A program made the translations under genes and the position numbers. Positions 1-8,671 of a stretch of 64,000 nucleotides of DNA are shown in pieces. The stretch is from Desulfobacteraceae bacterium (GTDB lineage: Bacteria > Desulfobacterota > Desulfobacteria > Desulfobacterales > JAABSP01). Within the stretch, counting starts at the first letter, position 1; every line of letters begins with the position of its first letter. The stretch is taken from positions 1-64,000 of the forward strand of contig JAABSP010000003.1 in assembly GCA_011390345.1 (NCBI GenBank), in the 5' to 3' direction. The notes under the pieces were generated by a model, which did no database searches, was not told where the DNA came from, and saw nothing but the letters and a program-made list of their open reading frames with translations.

Positions 1-1910
1 AGACCCTCTCTCCGGATGTGGTGATTCCGGGGGCCTATACGCTGGGGGGAAAGGCCTATATCGACAATTTCATCGAACAACTGATTCAGACCGCGCCCGA
101 TTCCGATGATCTGCTTGCCATGAAGCGGGCCTTTGACGAGGGATACCGTAAGGAGTATCTGGCGATCTGGGAGAACTTTGCCCAAAGCTTTGATCGGGGG
201 ATGGCGACCCTGCGGGGCCGAGAGGAGTGGGAGCGGACCATCGATCTCATCGCGACTGACCGGAACCCCTTCTTCCGTCTGCTCGATCTTCTCTACGAGC
301 AGGTAATTCCCGTCGCGCCCGAGGCCGCCATTCCGGAGTGGCTCGCCCTTTCCGACTATTTTCAGGAGATGCTCGCGTATGCGCCCGACGATATCGCGGA
401 TACTTCCCGAGGGAACAAGGCCCTATCCCGGCTCGGGCTCAACGCTCTGTCCAAGCTTGGTGAGATCGGCCGGACCGCATCCAGCACGGGCCGAAAAGCC
501 ATGATCACCCAGCGCCAAGTCGCATCGGACAGGAGTCCGGATGAGCGCAGACTGGTGCTGGAGGACGCAGGAAAAGCCCTGGGGGATTATCGCAGGGCAC
601 TGATGGACATCGCTTTCGATGCCCGGTCCCGTTCCGTCTCCTACAATGCGATGGCGCAATTCTTCAAAAATCCGGACCAGCCGACCGCGGGCGATACCCC
701 TCTTGCCAAAGCCTACACAGCAGTTCGCCAGTTGGAGGCGCTCATCGGCCGCTCCGGAGGCGATGCCCGGGCCTTCTGGGCCGTCTATGCGGGGCCCATC
801 GATGTGATTCGGGGCTATATGCTCAACGAGGCCGCGTGCCGGATTCAGGAACTCTGGGAGAACAAGTTTCTGGTCGAGATCGAAGGGGTTCCGGAATACC
901 GTAGAAACAGCCTGATGTTCGGCGACGAAGGCAAGCTCTGGACATTCATGGATAAACACGCAGGTCCCTTTGTCACCCGGGCTTACGGCAAGGGGTATGT
1001 CCCGGCCAGAGCCCGGGGCATGACCATTCCCTTCCAGCCCCAGTTTCTCGACTTCGTCTCCAGGGGAAGGGACAATATTCAGACCGCACAGGAATCCTAT
1101 TCGGTGCGGATCGAAGCTCTGCCTACGGACGCGAACCCCGATGCGGCCGAGATCCCCAGCGCGACGATCCTCCGCCTGGACTGCGGTGAAACGAGCCAGA
1201 CCCTCTACAACTACAACTTCACCATCGAAAAGACCTTCGAGTGGACATCACAGTGCGGGGATGCGCTCTTCTCGATGGAGGTGGGGGGCGTCACTTTGGA
1301 GAAACGGTATCCGGGCCCCAAGGGGTTTTCCGATTTTCTGAAGGATTTCCGGTTCGGGAACCGGCGCTTCACCCCGGCCGATTTTCCCGAGCAGGAGAAG
1401 AAGCTTTCGGAGATGGGCATCGAGTATCTGGATATTAAATACCGGATCGAGGGGCATGATGAGCTGATCCGGACCAAAGAGATTCTGCCAGCTGCGGTTC
1501 CCGGAACCATCGCAGTCTGCTGGCCCCCGCCGCCCCCGGACGCGCAGACAGGGCAGAGGCCAAAGCAACCCCCCAAAAGATCGGCCCGCGCCCGCTCCTC
1601 CGGGCAGGCATCGGTTTCCCGGGCAGAAGCAGAAAAGCGGGCATATTCCGTTCAGATCGCCTCGTTTCGCGAGGAATCCCGTGCCACTGATCTCGCCCGA
1701 AAACTCCGGGAGGAGGGATTTGATCCCGCGGTCTACTGGCTCAAGGACAAGCGGGACCGGATCTGGTATACGGTTCACCTGGGGCCCTATTCAGAAGATC
1801 GGAACACGGTGCAGGGACAGGCCGATCAGTACAACCGGGGACGGAAACGGCAATACGGCCCCCGCGGATTCGATCCGAATCTGCTGGAGGAGAGGAAGGT
1901 CGATTTTTGA
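1..1910 (+). CDS. tssM: TssM/IcmF-like T6SS membrane-complex protein, C-terminal part, with SPOR domain (5' end cut by window)
   Basis: The reading frame is open at the window edge (first whole codon at base 3), so the N-terminal membrane and cytoplasmic part lies outside. The motif VIPGAYTLGGKAYI near the edge resembles the PG-(F/Y)T-x-x-G(Y) motif that opens the conserved periplasmic region of TssM. About 480 residues of TssM-like sequence follow, then a Pro/Arg-rich linker (around 1520-1630), then a SPOR domain (about 1640-1885) starting YSVQIASF. TssM is the inner-membrane and periplasmic core of the T6SS trans-envelope complex; SPOR domains bind glycan strands stripped of stem peptides. 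A SPOR domain is not part of canonical TssM and would give the complex its own cell-wall anchor (inference). The stop codon overlaps the next gene by 4 nt, so the two are translationally coupled. The TssM call rests on motif memory and on the sheath gene next door. Confidence 0.75.
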   Translation, partial: TLSPDVVIPGAYTLGGKAYIDNFIEQLIQTAPDSDDLLAMKRAFDEGYRKEYLAIWENFAQSFDRGMATLRGREEWERTIDLIATDRNPFFRLLDLLYEQVIPVAPEAAIPEWLALSDYFQEMLAYAPDDIADTSRGNKALSRLGLNALSKLGEIGRTASSTGRKAMITQRQVASDRSPDERRLVLEDAGKALGDYRRALMDIAFDARSRSVSYNAMAQFFKNPDQPTAGDTPLAKAYTAVRQLEALIGRSGGDARAFWAVYAGPIDVIRGYMLNEAACRIQELWENKFLVEIEGVPEYRRNSLMFGDEGKLWTFMDKHAGPFVTRAYGKGYVPARARGMTIPFQPQFLDFVSRGRDNIQTAQESYSVRIEALPTDANPDAAEIPSATILRLDCGETSQTLYNYNFTIEKTFEWTSQCGDALFSMEVGGVTLEKRYPGPKGFSDFLKDFRFGNRRFTPADFPEQEKKLSEMGIEYLDIKYRIEGHDELIRTKEILPAAVPGTIAVCWPPPPPDAQTGQRPKQPPKRSARARSSGQASVSRAEAEKRAYSVQIASFREESRATDLARKLREEGFDPAVYWLKDKRDRIWYTVHLGPYSEDRNTVQGQADQYNRGRKRQYGPRGFDPNLLEERKVDF

Positions 1911-3655
1911 GTCCTGAAAGGATCCGCCTCACCTATGCCACAGATGAATCGGACGAGAACGAGATCCCCTTTCGCATCCTGATCATCGGGGATTTCACCC
2001 GGGCCGGGGATCGGCCAGAGCTGATCGAGCGCCAGCCTGTACCGGTCACGGCCAAAACCCTCGACGAGGTCATGGCACGGCTGGGGGTTAGGCTCAGGAT
2101 CGATCTTAGGGATCATCTATTTCCGGAAAAAGGGAAGGGGACAATATGCGCGGATCTGAAAATTGCCTCCCTCAGTGATTTTAAACCTGACGCGCTGGTC
2201 TCCGCGATTCCGGAAATGGCGCATCTGGTCAGTTTCAAGCATCGGATCGAGCGTTTGAAAAACGAGGCTGTCCGGGAATTCGATCCGGAAGTGCTGGATG
2301 AGAAGGAGCGGTCCATTTTCGACTTCCTATTTTCATCCCTTTCTCCGGAGGGCGAACCTGTGCCGGTTGAACGTCTCGATCTGCTGATCTCAGAAATTGT
2401 TCAGCGTCTCTCCCGGGGGATGGACGATCTGCTCCATCACCCCGATTTCGAAGCCCTGGCGTCTATCTGGCAGAGTCTCGATTTTTTGGTGAAGGGGCTC
2501 CGGCCGGATCAGAACTGTAGGATCGATCTCTTTGACGCATCCAGAGACGAGATCGAAGATGATTTCGAGGCGGCCGGGGAGATCTTCGATTCGGTTCTCT
2601 ACGGGCGGATCTATGTGGATGAGTTCGGCCAGTACGGCGGCAAGCCTTACGGGGTCATCCTCTCGGACTACGAGTTCGGCCCGGGTGATGCCGATATGCG
2701 GCTGCTGGCCCAATTCGGCCGCCTCGGCAATATCTGCCACGCCCCTTTTATAGCGGGCCTGCGGGAGGATTTCTTCGGGACCGACGATCTCTCGGAGCTG
2801 GCCTATTTCACCGATCTGCCCGAGCAGTTGGCCGAGAACCTGCGATACGTCAAGTGGCGCGCGTTTCGCGAGACCGACGATGCGCGTTATGTGGGGCTGG
2901 TTCTGCCGCGCTTTCTCCTCAGAAGCGCCTACGAGTTTCGAAAGGATGGCATCCGTTCCTTTCCTTACCGGGAGCGCCCCTATGCCCTCTGGGGAAACAG
3001 CGCGTTCGCGTTCGGAACCTGTCTGCTCAAAAGCTTTGCAAAGTACCGCTGGTGCCTCAACATCATCGGCCCGGACGGCGGCGCGGTCCAGGGGCTGCGC
3101 TGGTTGCAGGATACCGGATCAGCGCCCCGATCCGGAGCCCGGGAGCCGACCATCCCTACCCGGGTGCTGATCTCCGAAAAGAAGGAGGCACAGCTCGCCG
3201 GTGCTGGGCTGATTCCGCTGGTGCTCCACAGGAGCGACGACACGGCCGCCTTCTATTCGGCCTATTCGGTCAGGCGGCCCAAAACCGGATCATCGGCATT
3301 CCGGGAGCCGCAGCCCAACGAGATCATCGAAGCCCAGCTTCCCTACTCCTTTATCGTCTGCCGGTTTGCCCACTATATCAAGGCGATACAGAGAGACAAC
3401 ATCGGCGCCACAAAGACCCGCGTCGAGCTGGAGAAAGAACTCAACCGGTGGCTCATCCAGTATGTCTCGGACATGGACAATCCGGCGCCCGGGGTGAGGG
3501 CCCGGCGGCCTCTGCGCAAGGCCAAGATCGAAGTTTACGAGATCGACAGCGAAACCCAGAAGATCTGGTACAGGATGGAGTTGACCATCGTGCCCCACCT
3601 GCGATACATGGGCGCGGCCTTCTCCCTCACCCTCCAGGGGCGACTGGGCGATTGA
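1907..3655 (+). CDS. tssBC: TssB-TssC fusion, T6SS contractile sheath protein
   Basis: One 582-residue chain carries both sheath subunits. Residues 1-150 resemble TssB (VipA): RIRLTYATD, then PFRILIIGDFT, then LSDFKPDALVSAIPEM. From about residue 165 the chain is TssC (VipB): LLHHPDFEALASIWQSLDFL, WRAFRETDDARYVGLVLPRF, LWGNSAFAFGTCLLKSFA, RFAHYIKAIQRDNIGATK and a C-terminal VPHLRYMGAAFSLTLQGRL. In known T6SSs these are two separate genes whose products interlace to form the cytoplasmic sheath around the Hcp tube. The start is TTG at 1907, overlapping the upstream TGA by 4 nt, behind a strong GGAGGAGAGG Shine-Dalgarno at 1887-1896. The TssC part is about 415 residues, against roughly 490 in the usual protein. 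There is no internal stop or frame change, so this is a real fusion and not an assembly join, unless bases are wrong. Confidence 0.88.
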   Translation: MSPERIRLTYATDESDENEIPFRILIIGDFTRAGDRPELIERQPVPVTAKTLDEVMARLGVRLRIDLRDHLFPEKGKGTICADLKIASLSDFKPDALVSAIPEMAHLVSFKHRIERLKNEAVREFDPEVLDEKERSIFDFLFSSLSPEGEPVPVERLDLLISEIVQRLSRGMDDLLHHPDFEALASIWQSLDFLVKGLRPDQNCRIDLFDASRDEIEDDFEAAGEIFDSVLYGRIYVDEFGQYGGKPYGVILSDYEFGPGDADMRLLAQFGRLGNICHAPFIAGLREDFFGTDDLSELAYFTDLPEQLAENLRYVKWRAFRETDDARYVGLVLPRFLLRSAYEFRKDGIRSFPYRERPYALWGNSAFAFGTCLLKSFAKYRWCLNIIGPDGGAVQGLRWLQDTGSAPRSGAREPTIPTRVLISEKKEAQLAGAGLIPLVLHRSDDTAAFYSAYSVRRPKTGSSAFREPQPNEIIEAQLPYSFIVCRFAHYIKAIQRDNIGATKTRVELEKELNRWLIQYVSDMDNPAPGVRARRPLRKAKIEVYEIDSETQKIWYRMELTIVPHLRYMGAAFSLTLQGRLGD

Positions 3656-3659
3656 CCCG

Positions 3660-4586
3660 ATGGCGGTTTTTCGCAATTCCGAAGATCTGGGGCCTCCGGA
3701 TGCGGTGGCGATTCTCAGCGGCAAGGGAGGGACCGGTAAGACGAGCATCTCGGTCTCCTTGGGTTATCTGCTGGCCCGCTGCGGCTTCAAGACCCTGCTG
3801 GTGGATCTCGATCTCTTCACCCGGGGGATGACCTTCTATGCGCTGGGCGAGTATCCCCAGCGGGTGGAGACTTCCCTGGTCGATCTCTTTACGGAAAACG
3901 AGGCCCGGGAACGGAGCATCCGGCCTGTGCTGATTCCATCGGCCTTTACGGACGCGAATCTCTTTCTGCTGCCGAGCGTCGCGGAGGGAAGGGATTCCCC
4001 GGCCGATCTTCACCTGAGCCGGGATTTCTCTACTTTGGAGGGGTTTCGGGATCGACTGGAACGGATCATCGCCGGGGCAGTGGACTGGTACGGGTTCGAT
4101 TATGTCCTTATCGACACCCGGGGGGGAACCGATCATACGAGCATCGCTGCAGCCTATGCGGCCGGCAGCTTCATCCTGGTGACAGAGGCCGATAAGCCCT
4201 CCTGGGACATGGGGCGGACCCTGCTGGATGCAATGGACGCGGCCGGAAAAAACCGCGGGGGACAAGTACAGAACAGCGGGTTTATCATCAACAAGAGTGT
4301 TCTGCCGGCAAAGGCCGTTGGAGCCTATCTGCGCCGGGAGTGGGTGGCGCCCCATCTGGGGACGATCCCTTTGGACCAGGCCGTGATCCGCTGTTTTCAG
4401 CAGGATCGGGTTCCGGTGGCGGAAGATGTGAGCTGTCCCTTCAGCCGGGAGCTGGCAAAGATTCTTCGGAAGGGGTTTGTCACCCAAAACTGGACCGAGG
4501 GGAATCTTAAACGGCTGAAAAGGGTTTATGCTCCCGGCATTCTGCGCCTGCTTCGGCGGCTGGCCGGGGACGATGATGGGTTTTAG
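3660..4586 (+). CDS. MinD/ParA-family P-loop ATPase linked to the T6SS genes
   Basis: A 308-residue ATPase with the deviant Walker A motif SGKGGTGKTS (residues ~20-29) typical of MinD/ParA proteins, a VDLDLFTRG switch-like segment near residue 50, and Walker B-like YVLIDTRGG near residue 155. ATPases of this family dimerise on ATP and place cell machinery on membranes or nucleoids. It begins 4 nt after the tssBC stop with no clear ribosome-binding site of its own, so it is probably coupled to the sheath gene. No ParB, MinC or Tad-type partner is visible nearby. Its tight coupling suggests, by inference only, that it positions the secretion apparatus. It could instead be a BcsQ/CpaE-like protein of other function. 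It ends 40 bp before the convergent FlgO-like gene. Confidence 0.8.
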   Translation: MAVFRNSEDLGPPDAVAILSGKGGTGKTSISVSLGYLLARCGFKTLLVDLDLFTRGMTFYALGEYPQRVETSLVDLFTENEARERSIRPVLIPSAFTDANLFLLPSVAEGRDSPADLHLSRDFSTLEGFRDRLERIIAGAVDWYGFDYVLIDTRGGTDHTSIAAAYAAGSFILVTEADKPSWDMGRTLLDAMDAAGKNRGGQVQNSGFIINKSVLPAKAVGAYLRREWVAPHLGTIPLDQAVIRCFQQDRVPVAEDVSCPFSRELAKILRKGFVTQNWTEGNLKRLKRVYAPGILRLLRRLAGDDDGF

Positions 4587-4625
4587 GGGAGGGCACAGGA
4601 CTAAAGACCGGAGGGGCGAGGTTTT

Positions 4626-5201
4626 CTATTGCTGTTCCGGGAGGGGGCCGTAGAACATGGCCCGGAGGTTGGGGGTCAGGGGCAGCCGGTAGTCGCAGGA
4701 GGAGATTATCTTGCCGTCTGCGGCCTGAACGATCCGGGAGGAGAGGTAGAGGTCGGTGTTGGCCAGAGCATAGGTTCCCACCACCACGGCCTGCGCGTTG
4801 TGGCTGGTCGACATGTCCCGAACCCGCCGGGAGAGGAGAAACTCCCCGGCTCGCTCTTTGATGTAGACCGAGTTTCTCAGCTTCATCTCCACCACGGTGA
4901 ACCCGCTCTGGGAGAGGCGGGAGGTGATGCACTCGGCCATGACCCGGCCGAAGTCCGAGGTGCGCTCCATGTGCTTGACATCCACAAAGGAGGAGACCAG
5001 CACCGTCTTTTCCGCGTCCAGGGGGGTTTTCAGGTTGGCAATGAGCCGGTCCGTGATCTTGTAGCTCACCCGGACCAGGTTGGAATCCTCCATCTCGATG
5101 GCATGATCCGTCACCGGGGCCGGCGGCGGCAGGTGCAGAGCGCATCCGGACAGGAGAGTGAGAAAGAGCAGCGAATATACGAACCAGTGGTGTGCTTTCA
5201 T
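4626..5201 (-). CDS. FlgO-family outer-membrane lipoprotein
   Basis: A 191-residue lipoprotein. I start it at the ATG at 5201, giving MKAHHWFVYSLLFLTLLSGC with lipobox LSGC, because GGGAG lies about 10 nt upstream; an upstream ATG at 5234 would only add 11 residues before the signal peptide. The mature part has the FlgO-type pattern: TDRLIANLKTPLDAEKTVLVSSFVDV, then FGRVMAECITSRLSQSGFTVVEM. FlgO in Vibrio is an outer-membrane protein of the flagellar T-ring region, but many family members lie outside flagellar loci and their role is unknown. No flagellar gene is in this window. It converges with the ATPase gene and is divergent from the PKD-repeat gene. Confidence 0.75.
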   Translation of the reverse strand: MKAHHWFVYSLLFLTLLSGCALHLPPPAPVTDHAIEMEDSNLVRVSYKITDRLIANLKTPLDAEKTVLVSSFVDVKHMERTSDFGRVMAECITSRLSQSGFTVVEMKLRNSVYIKERAGEFLLSRRVRDMSTSHNAQAVVVGTYALANTDLYLSSRIVQAADGKIISSCDYRLPLTPNLRAMFYGPLPEQQ

Positions 5202-5372
5202 CGATCGTACTCCCGGGAATAAGGATTGATCCATGAATTCTCAATACCAGAAAAATGAGCGGAGATCAAACTGTATTCTTACTTTTTTTGCAGATCTCCG
5301 GAAGAGGAACCGCATCCGGGGAAATGATCTGAAAACCGAGCAGAAGGCTCGATCCACAGGAGGCCCTGTAGA

Positions 5373-8300
5373 ATGAGAATGAGAAAGTCTGTTTGCCATG
5401 CGTTTCTAATCCTGCTGACCATCCTCTTTTTTGCCTTAGCGGCGCTGGGGCAGGAGAACCAGCCTCCGACCGCTGACGCGGGGGCCGATCAGTCGGTTTC
5501 CGAGGACGAGACCGTAATGCTGGACGGGTCCGCCTCTTCGGACCCGGACGACGGGATTGCCGGCTTCTCCTGGCTTCAACTGGATGGACCCCAGGTGACG
5601 TTGTCGGATGCCACTGCAGTTCAGCCCACCTTTGATCCTGATGTGGGCATCGACGGGGAGACCTATGTCTTCCAACTGACGGTGACGGACCTCAACGGAG
5701 CGAAGAGTACCGATGAGACAACGGTGAATGTGGCCTGGGTGAATGAGCCGCCGAATGCCGATGCCGGGGTCGATCAGGTTGCGGCCGCGGGCATCGAGGT
5801 CACGCTGGATGGTTCCGGCTCTTCGGACCCGGACGACGGGATTGCCTCCTACTCCTGGTCCCAGATCGGGACCCCGGCAATCGCGCTCTCCGATTCCAGC
5901 GCGATCCGTCCCACATTTACGGTTCCGGAGAATACCGGCGGGGTCGATCTCACCTTTGAACTGACCGTGACCGATAATGGCGGGCTGACGGATCAGGACA
6001 AGGTGGTTGTGGAGATCACCATCATCAATCAGGAGCCCATCGCGGATGCGGGAGTTGACAGAACCGTTGCCGAGGGTGCTGCTGTAACGCTGGATGGTTC
6101 CGGCTCCTCAGACCCGGACGACGGGATCGCATCCTACTCCTGGCTGCAGACCGGGGGCGCGCAGGTGAGCCTTTCCGATGCCGGTGTGGTTCAGCCGACT
6201 TTTACCGCGCCCGAGGCCGGGGCCAGCAATATAATGATGCTGACCTTTCAATTGACGGTGACGGACAACAGCGGAAAGACCGACGCGGACAGCGTAACCA
6301 TCACGGTCTCCGGCGAGAACACGCCGCCTACAGCAGACGCGGGGGAGGACTTTACGGTCGCAGAAGGCGCGGAAGTGACCCTGGACGCCGCGGCCTCTTC
6401 GGACCCGGACGATGGAATTGCCGCCTATCTCTGGGAGCAGACCGGGGGAACCGAGGTGGAACTGTCGGACGGGACCGCGGACAGGCCGACCTTTACCGCG
6501 CCCGAGGTGGCGGCTGACGGCGCAGTCCTGACCTTCCAGCTCACCGTGACCGACACGGCCGGACAGACGGCTGTGGACGAGGTGACGGTGACGGTGGAAT
6601 GGGTTCCGGGAAGGCCCGTGGCCGATGCGGGCCCCGACCAGACCGTGGGGGAGAGCGTTGAGGTGACGCTCAACGGCTCCAACTCCGCAGATCCGGACGG
6701 CGATATCACCGGCTATCAGTGGCTCCAGACCGGCGGAACCTCGGTGGAACTGTCGGACCCCGCTGCCCCCCAACCGGTCTTCACCTCACCTGAAGTGGGC
6801 CCCGACGGCCAATCCCTGGTCTTCACCCTAACCGTTACAGACAGCGCAGAGCTGACCCACACGGACGAGACCATCGTAAACGTCTCTTGGAACAATACCG
6901 CGCCCGTGGCCAATGCGGGCCCTGACCAGGACGTTCAGGAGAATGTGCTGGTCTACCTGAACGGGACAAACTCCTCGGACCCGGACGACGGGATTGCCTA
7001 TTACCGATGGACCCAGACTGCAGGGCCCGTTGTGGCCCTGAGCGATGCGGAGACTGCGGTGGCCGGCTTCACCTCCCCGGATGTGAGCGATAGCGGTGCC
7101 TCCCTCACCTTTGTCCTGAGGGTGACGGACAACGGGGGGCTGCAGTCCAGCGATGATGCGATCGTCAATGTCTCCTGGCTCAACCGCCCTCCCGAAACGG
7201 ATGCGGGGGCCGATCAGACCTCGGCCGAGGGGGATGTCGTGACCCTGGACGGAAGCAACTCCTTTGATACGGATGACGGCATTTCAAGCTACCAGTGGCT
7301 CCAGACCGGTGGAACTCAGGTGACTCTGGCGGACCCGGCCGCGGTGAAGACTACTTTTACTGCCCCGGATGTGGGCACAGGTGGGGTGACACTACGCTTT
7401 CAACTGACAGTGACGGACAACGGTGGGCTTCAGGCCGCGGACCAGACTTTGGTCAATATCTCGTGGGACAACAAGCCGCCAGTCGCAGAGGCCGGAGCGG
7501 ACCAGGTTGCATATGAGGGGGTACGGGTGACCCTGGATGGCTCCGGCTCCTATGATTTAGACGACGGCATCGAGGGATACCGGTGGGCCCAACTCTCGGG
7601 AATCCCGGTTCAATTGAGTGATCCGCCTGCGGCACAGGCTGTATTTCTGACCCCGGATGTGGGCCCCGAGGGCGAGTCTCTGGTTTTCCGCCTCACGGTT
7701 ACAGACGCCGGAGGGCTTCAGGGAACTGACAAGACGACCATCAATGTCTCCTGGGTCAATGCCCCGCCCACCGCGGCGGCTGGCGGGGATCAGGAGGTCA
7801 GCGAAGGTGAGACGGTTCAACTCAATGGAACCGGCTCCACCGACCCGGACGGTGATATTCTCACCTATCGCTGGGAGCAGTCGGCCGGGCCTTTGGTGAC
7901 GCTGTCGAACCCGGCTGCGGCCGCCCCCTTCTTTGTGCCGCATCCGGTGAGGAACGGCGTTGTCGAATATGGTTTTTCCCTCACTGTGACAGATCTGAAG
8001 GGGCTCGCCGGAACCGATTCAATCACGGTTGCAGTATCTGACAACGGTATGGGGGGGTTTTCGGAGGATCTTTTGACCTTCCGGGCCGCGACCGGCGATT
8101 CCATGGCCATCCGGGCTGACGGTGGCGCGCTGATTCGCCTTTCGGCCAATTCGGCCAATTCGGCCAAAAACAGCGCAAACCGGCCCCTTGATATCCCCTA
8201 CGGCCTGATCGAGACCGAAATCCGGCTTCGAAACGGCGGAACCGCGACCACTGCCTTTGCTCTTCCGGGGCCGGCCCCGGAAGGGTATGAGTGGTTCCTC

Positions 8301-8531
8301 TATGATGGCGACAATGGATGGCGGAAATATCCGCACACCGTATTCAATGCGAATCGGGATGAGGTGGTACTCACCTTTGTTGACGGCGGGGCCGGCGATG
8401 GGGACGGCGAGGCCGACGGGACGATCACTGCCAAAACAGGTCTTGGCCTTCCGGACGTTGACGAAGGGGATGGCGGTGATGACGATGATGATACGGTCTG
8501 TTTCATCCGCGTCCTGTCCGCTTCTCCTTGA
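5373..8531 (+). CDS. Secreted protein with nine tandem PKD-like domains
   Basis: A 1052-residue exported protein. A Sec signal peptide (hydrophobic residues ~10-25, ending ALAALG) is followed by nine tandem domains of about 92 residues, each opening with a version of PPTADAGADQ and containing LDGSGSSDPDDGI-x-x-Y-x-W, the PKD/REJ-like Ig fold. The array covers residues ~30-885. The C-terminal 160 residues resemble the region called choice-of-anchor U (YGLIETEIRLRNGG, then EGYEWFLYDGDNGWRKY, then an Asp/Gly-rich stretch), and the protein ends in a Cys-Phe-Ile motif a few residues before the stop. PKD arrays usually act as extended spacers or adhesion stalks at the cell surface; no catalytic domain is visible. 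Adjacent repeats are similar at the DNA level too, which favours recombination between them. Confidence 0.85.
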   Translation: MRMRKSVCHAFLILLTILFFALAALGQENQPPTADAGADQSVSEDETVMLDGSASSDPDDGIAGFSWLQLDGPQVTLSDATAVQPTFDPDVGIDGETYVFQLTVTDLNGAKSTDETTVNVAWVNEPPNADAGVDQVAAAGIEVTLDGSGSSDPDDGIASYSWSQIGTPAIALSDSSAIRPTFTVPENTGGVDLTFELTVTDNGGLTDQDKVVVEITIINQEPIADAGVDRTVAEGAAVTLDGSGSSDPDDGIASYSWLQTGGAQVSLSDAGVVQPTFTAPEAGASNIMMLTFQLTVTDNSGKTDADSVTITVSGENTPPTADAGEDFTVAEGAEVTLDAAASSDPDDGIAAYLWEQTGGTEVELSDGTADRPTFTAPEVAADGAVLTFQLTVTDTAGQTAVDEVTVTVEWVPGRPVADAGPDQTVGESVEVTLNGSNSADPDGDITGYQWLQTGGTSVELSDPAAPQPVFTSPEVGPDGQSLVFTLTVTDSAELTHTDETIVNVSWNNTAPVANAGPDQDVQENVLVYLNGTNSSDPDDGIAYYRWTQTAGPVVALSDAETAVAGFTSPDVSDSGASLTFVLRVTDNGGLQSSDDAIVNVSWLNRPPETDAGADQTSAEGDVVTLDGSNSFDTDDGISSYQWLQTGGTQVTLADPAAVKTTFTAPDVGTGGVTLRFQLTVTDNGGLQAADQTLVNISWDNKPPVAEAGADQVAYEGVRVTLDGSGSYDLDDGIEGYRWAQLSGIPVQLSDPPAAQAVFLTPDVGPEGESLVFRLTVTDAGGLQGTDKTTINVSWVNAPPTAAAGGDQEVSEGETVQLNGTGSTDPDGDILTYRWEQSAGPLVTLSNPAAAAPFFVPHPVRNGVVEYGFSLTVTDLKGLAGTDSITVAVSDNGMGGFSEDLLTFRAATGDSMAIRADGGALIRLSANSANSAKNSANRPLDIPYGLIETEIRLRNGGTATTAFALPGPAPEGYEWFLYDGDNGWRKYPHTVFNANRDEVVLTFVDGGAGDGDGEADGTITAKTGLGLPDVDEGDGGDDDDDTVCFIRVLSASP
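8141..8167 (+). repeat. Three perfect copies of a 9-bp unit inside the PKD gene
   Basis: TTCGGCCAA occurs three times head to tail (8141-8149, 8150-8158, 8159-8167) and is in frame, encoding a Ser-Ala-Asn repeat in the linker after the last PKD domain. A unit divisible by three changes linker length without breaking the frame. Confidence 0.9.
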
Positions 8532-8671
8532 CGGATCAGCCGCCTGCTGACACGAACTTCTTCAGCGCTTCACTGGAGAGCAGAATCTTTTCGGAGGTAA
8601 GGGGGATAGAGAGCCATAAAGAAAGGATGATCATAAGTCGCGGCTCGTCCACTGCTTCGGCAAAACCGATT

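Noticed and set aside
5450-7900. Regular DNA repeats in the PKD gene as CRISPR or mobile repeats
   Set aside because: The ~275-bp period equals one protein domain and keeps frame; they are coding repeats.
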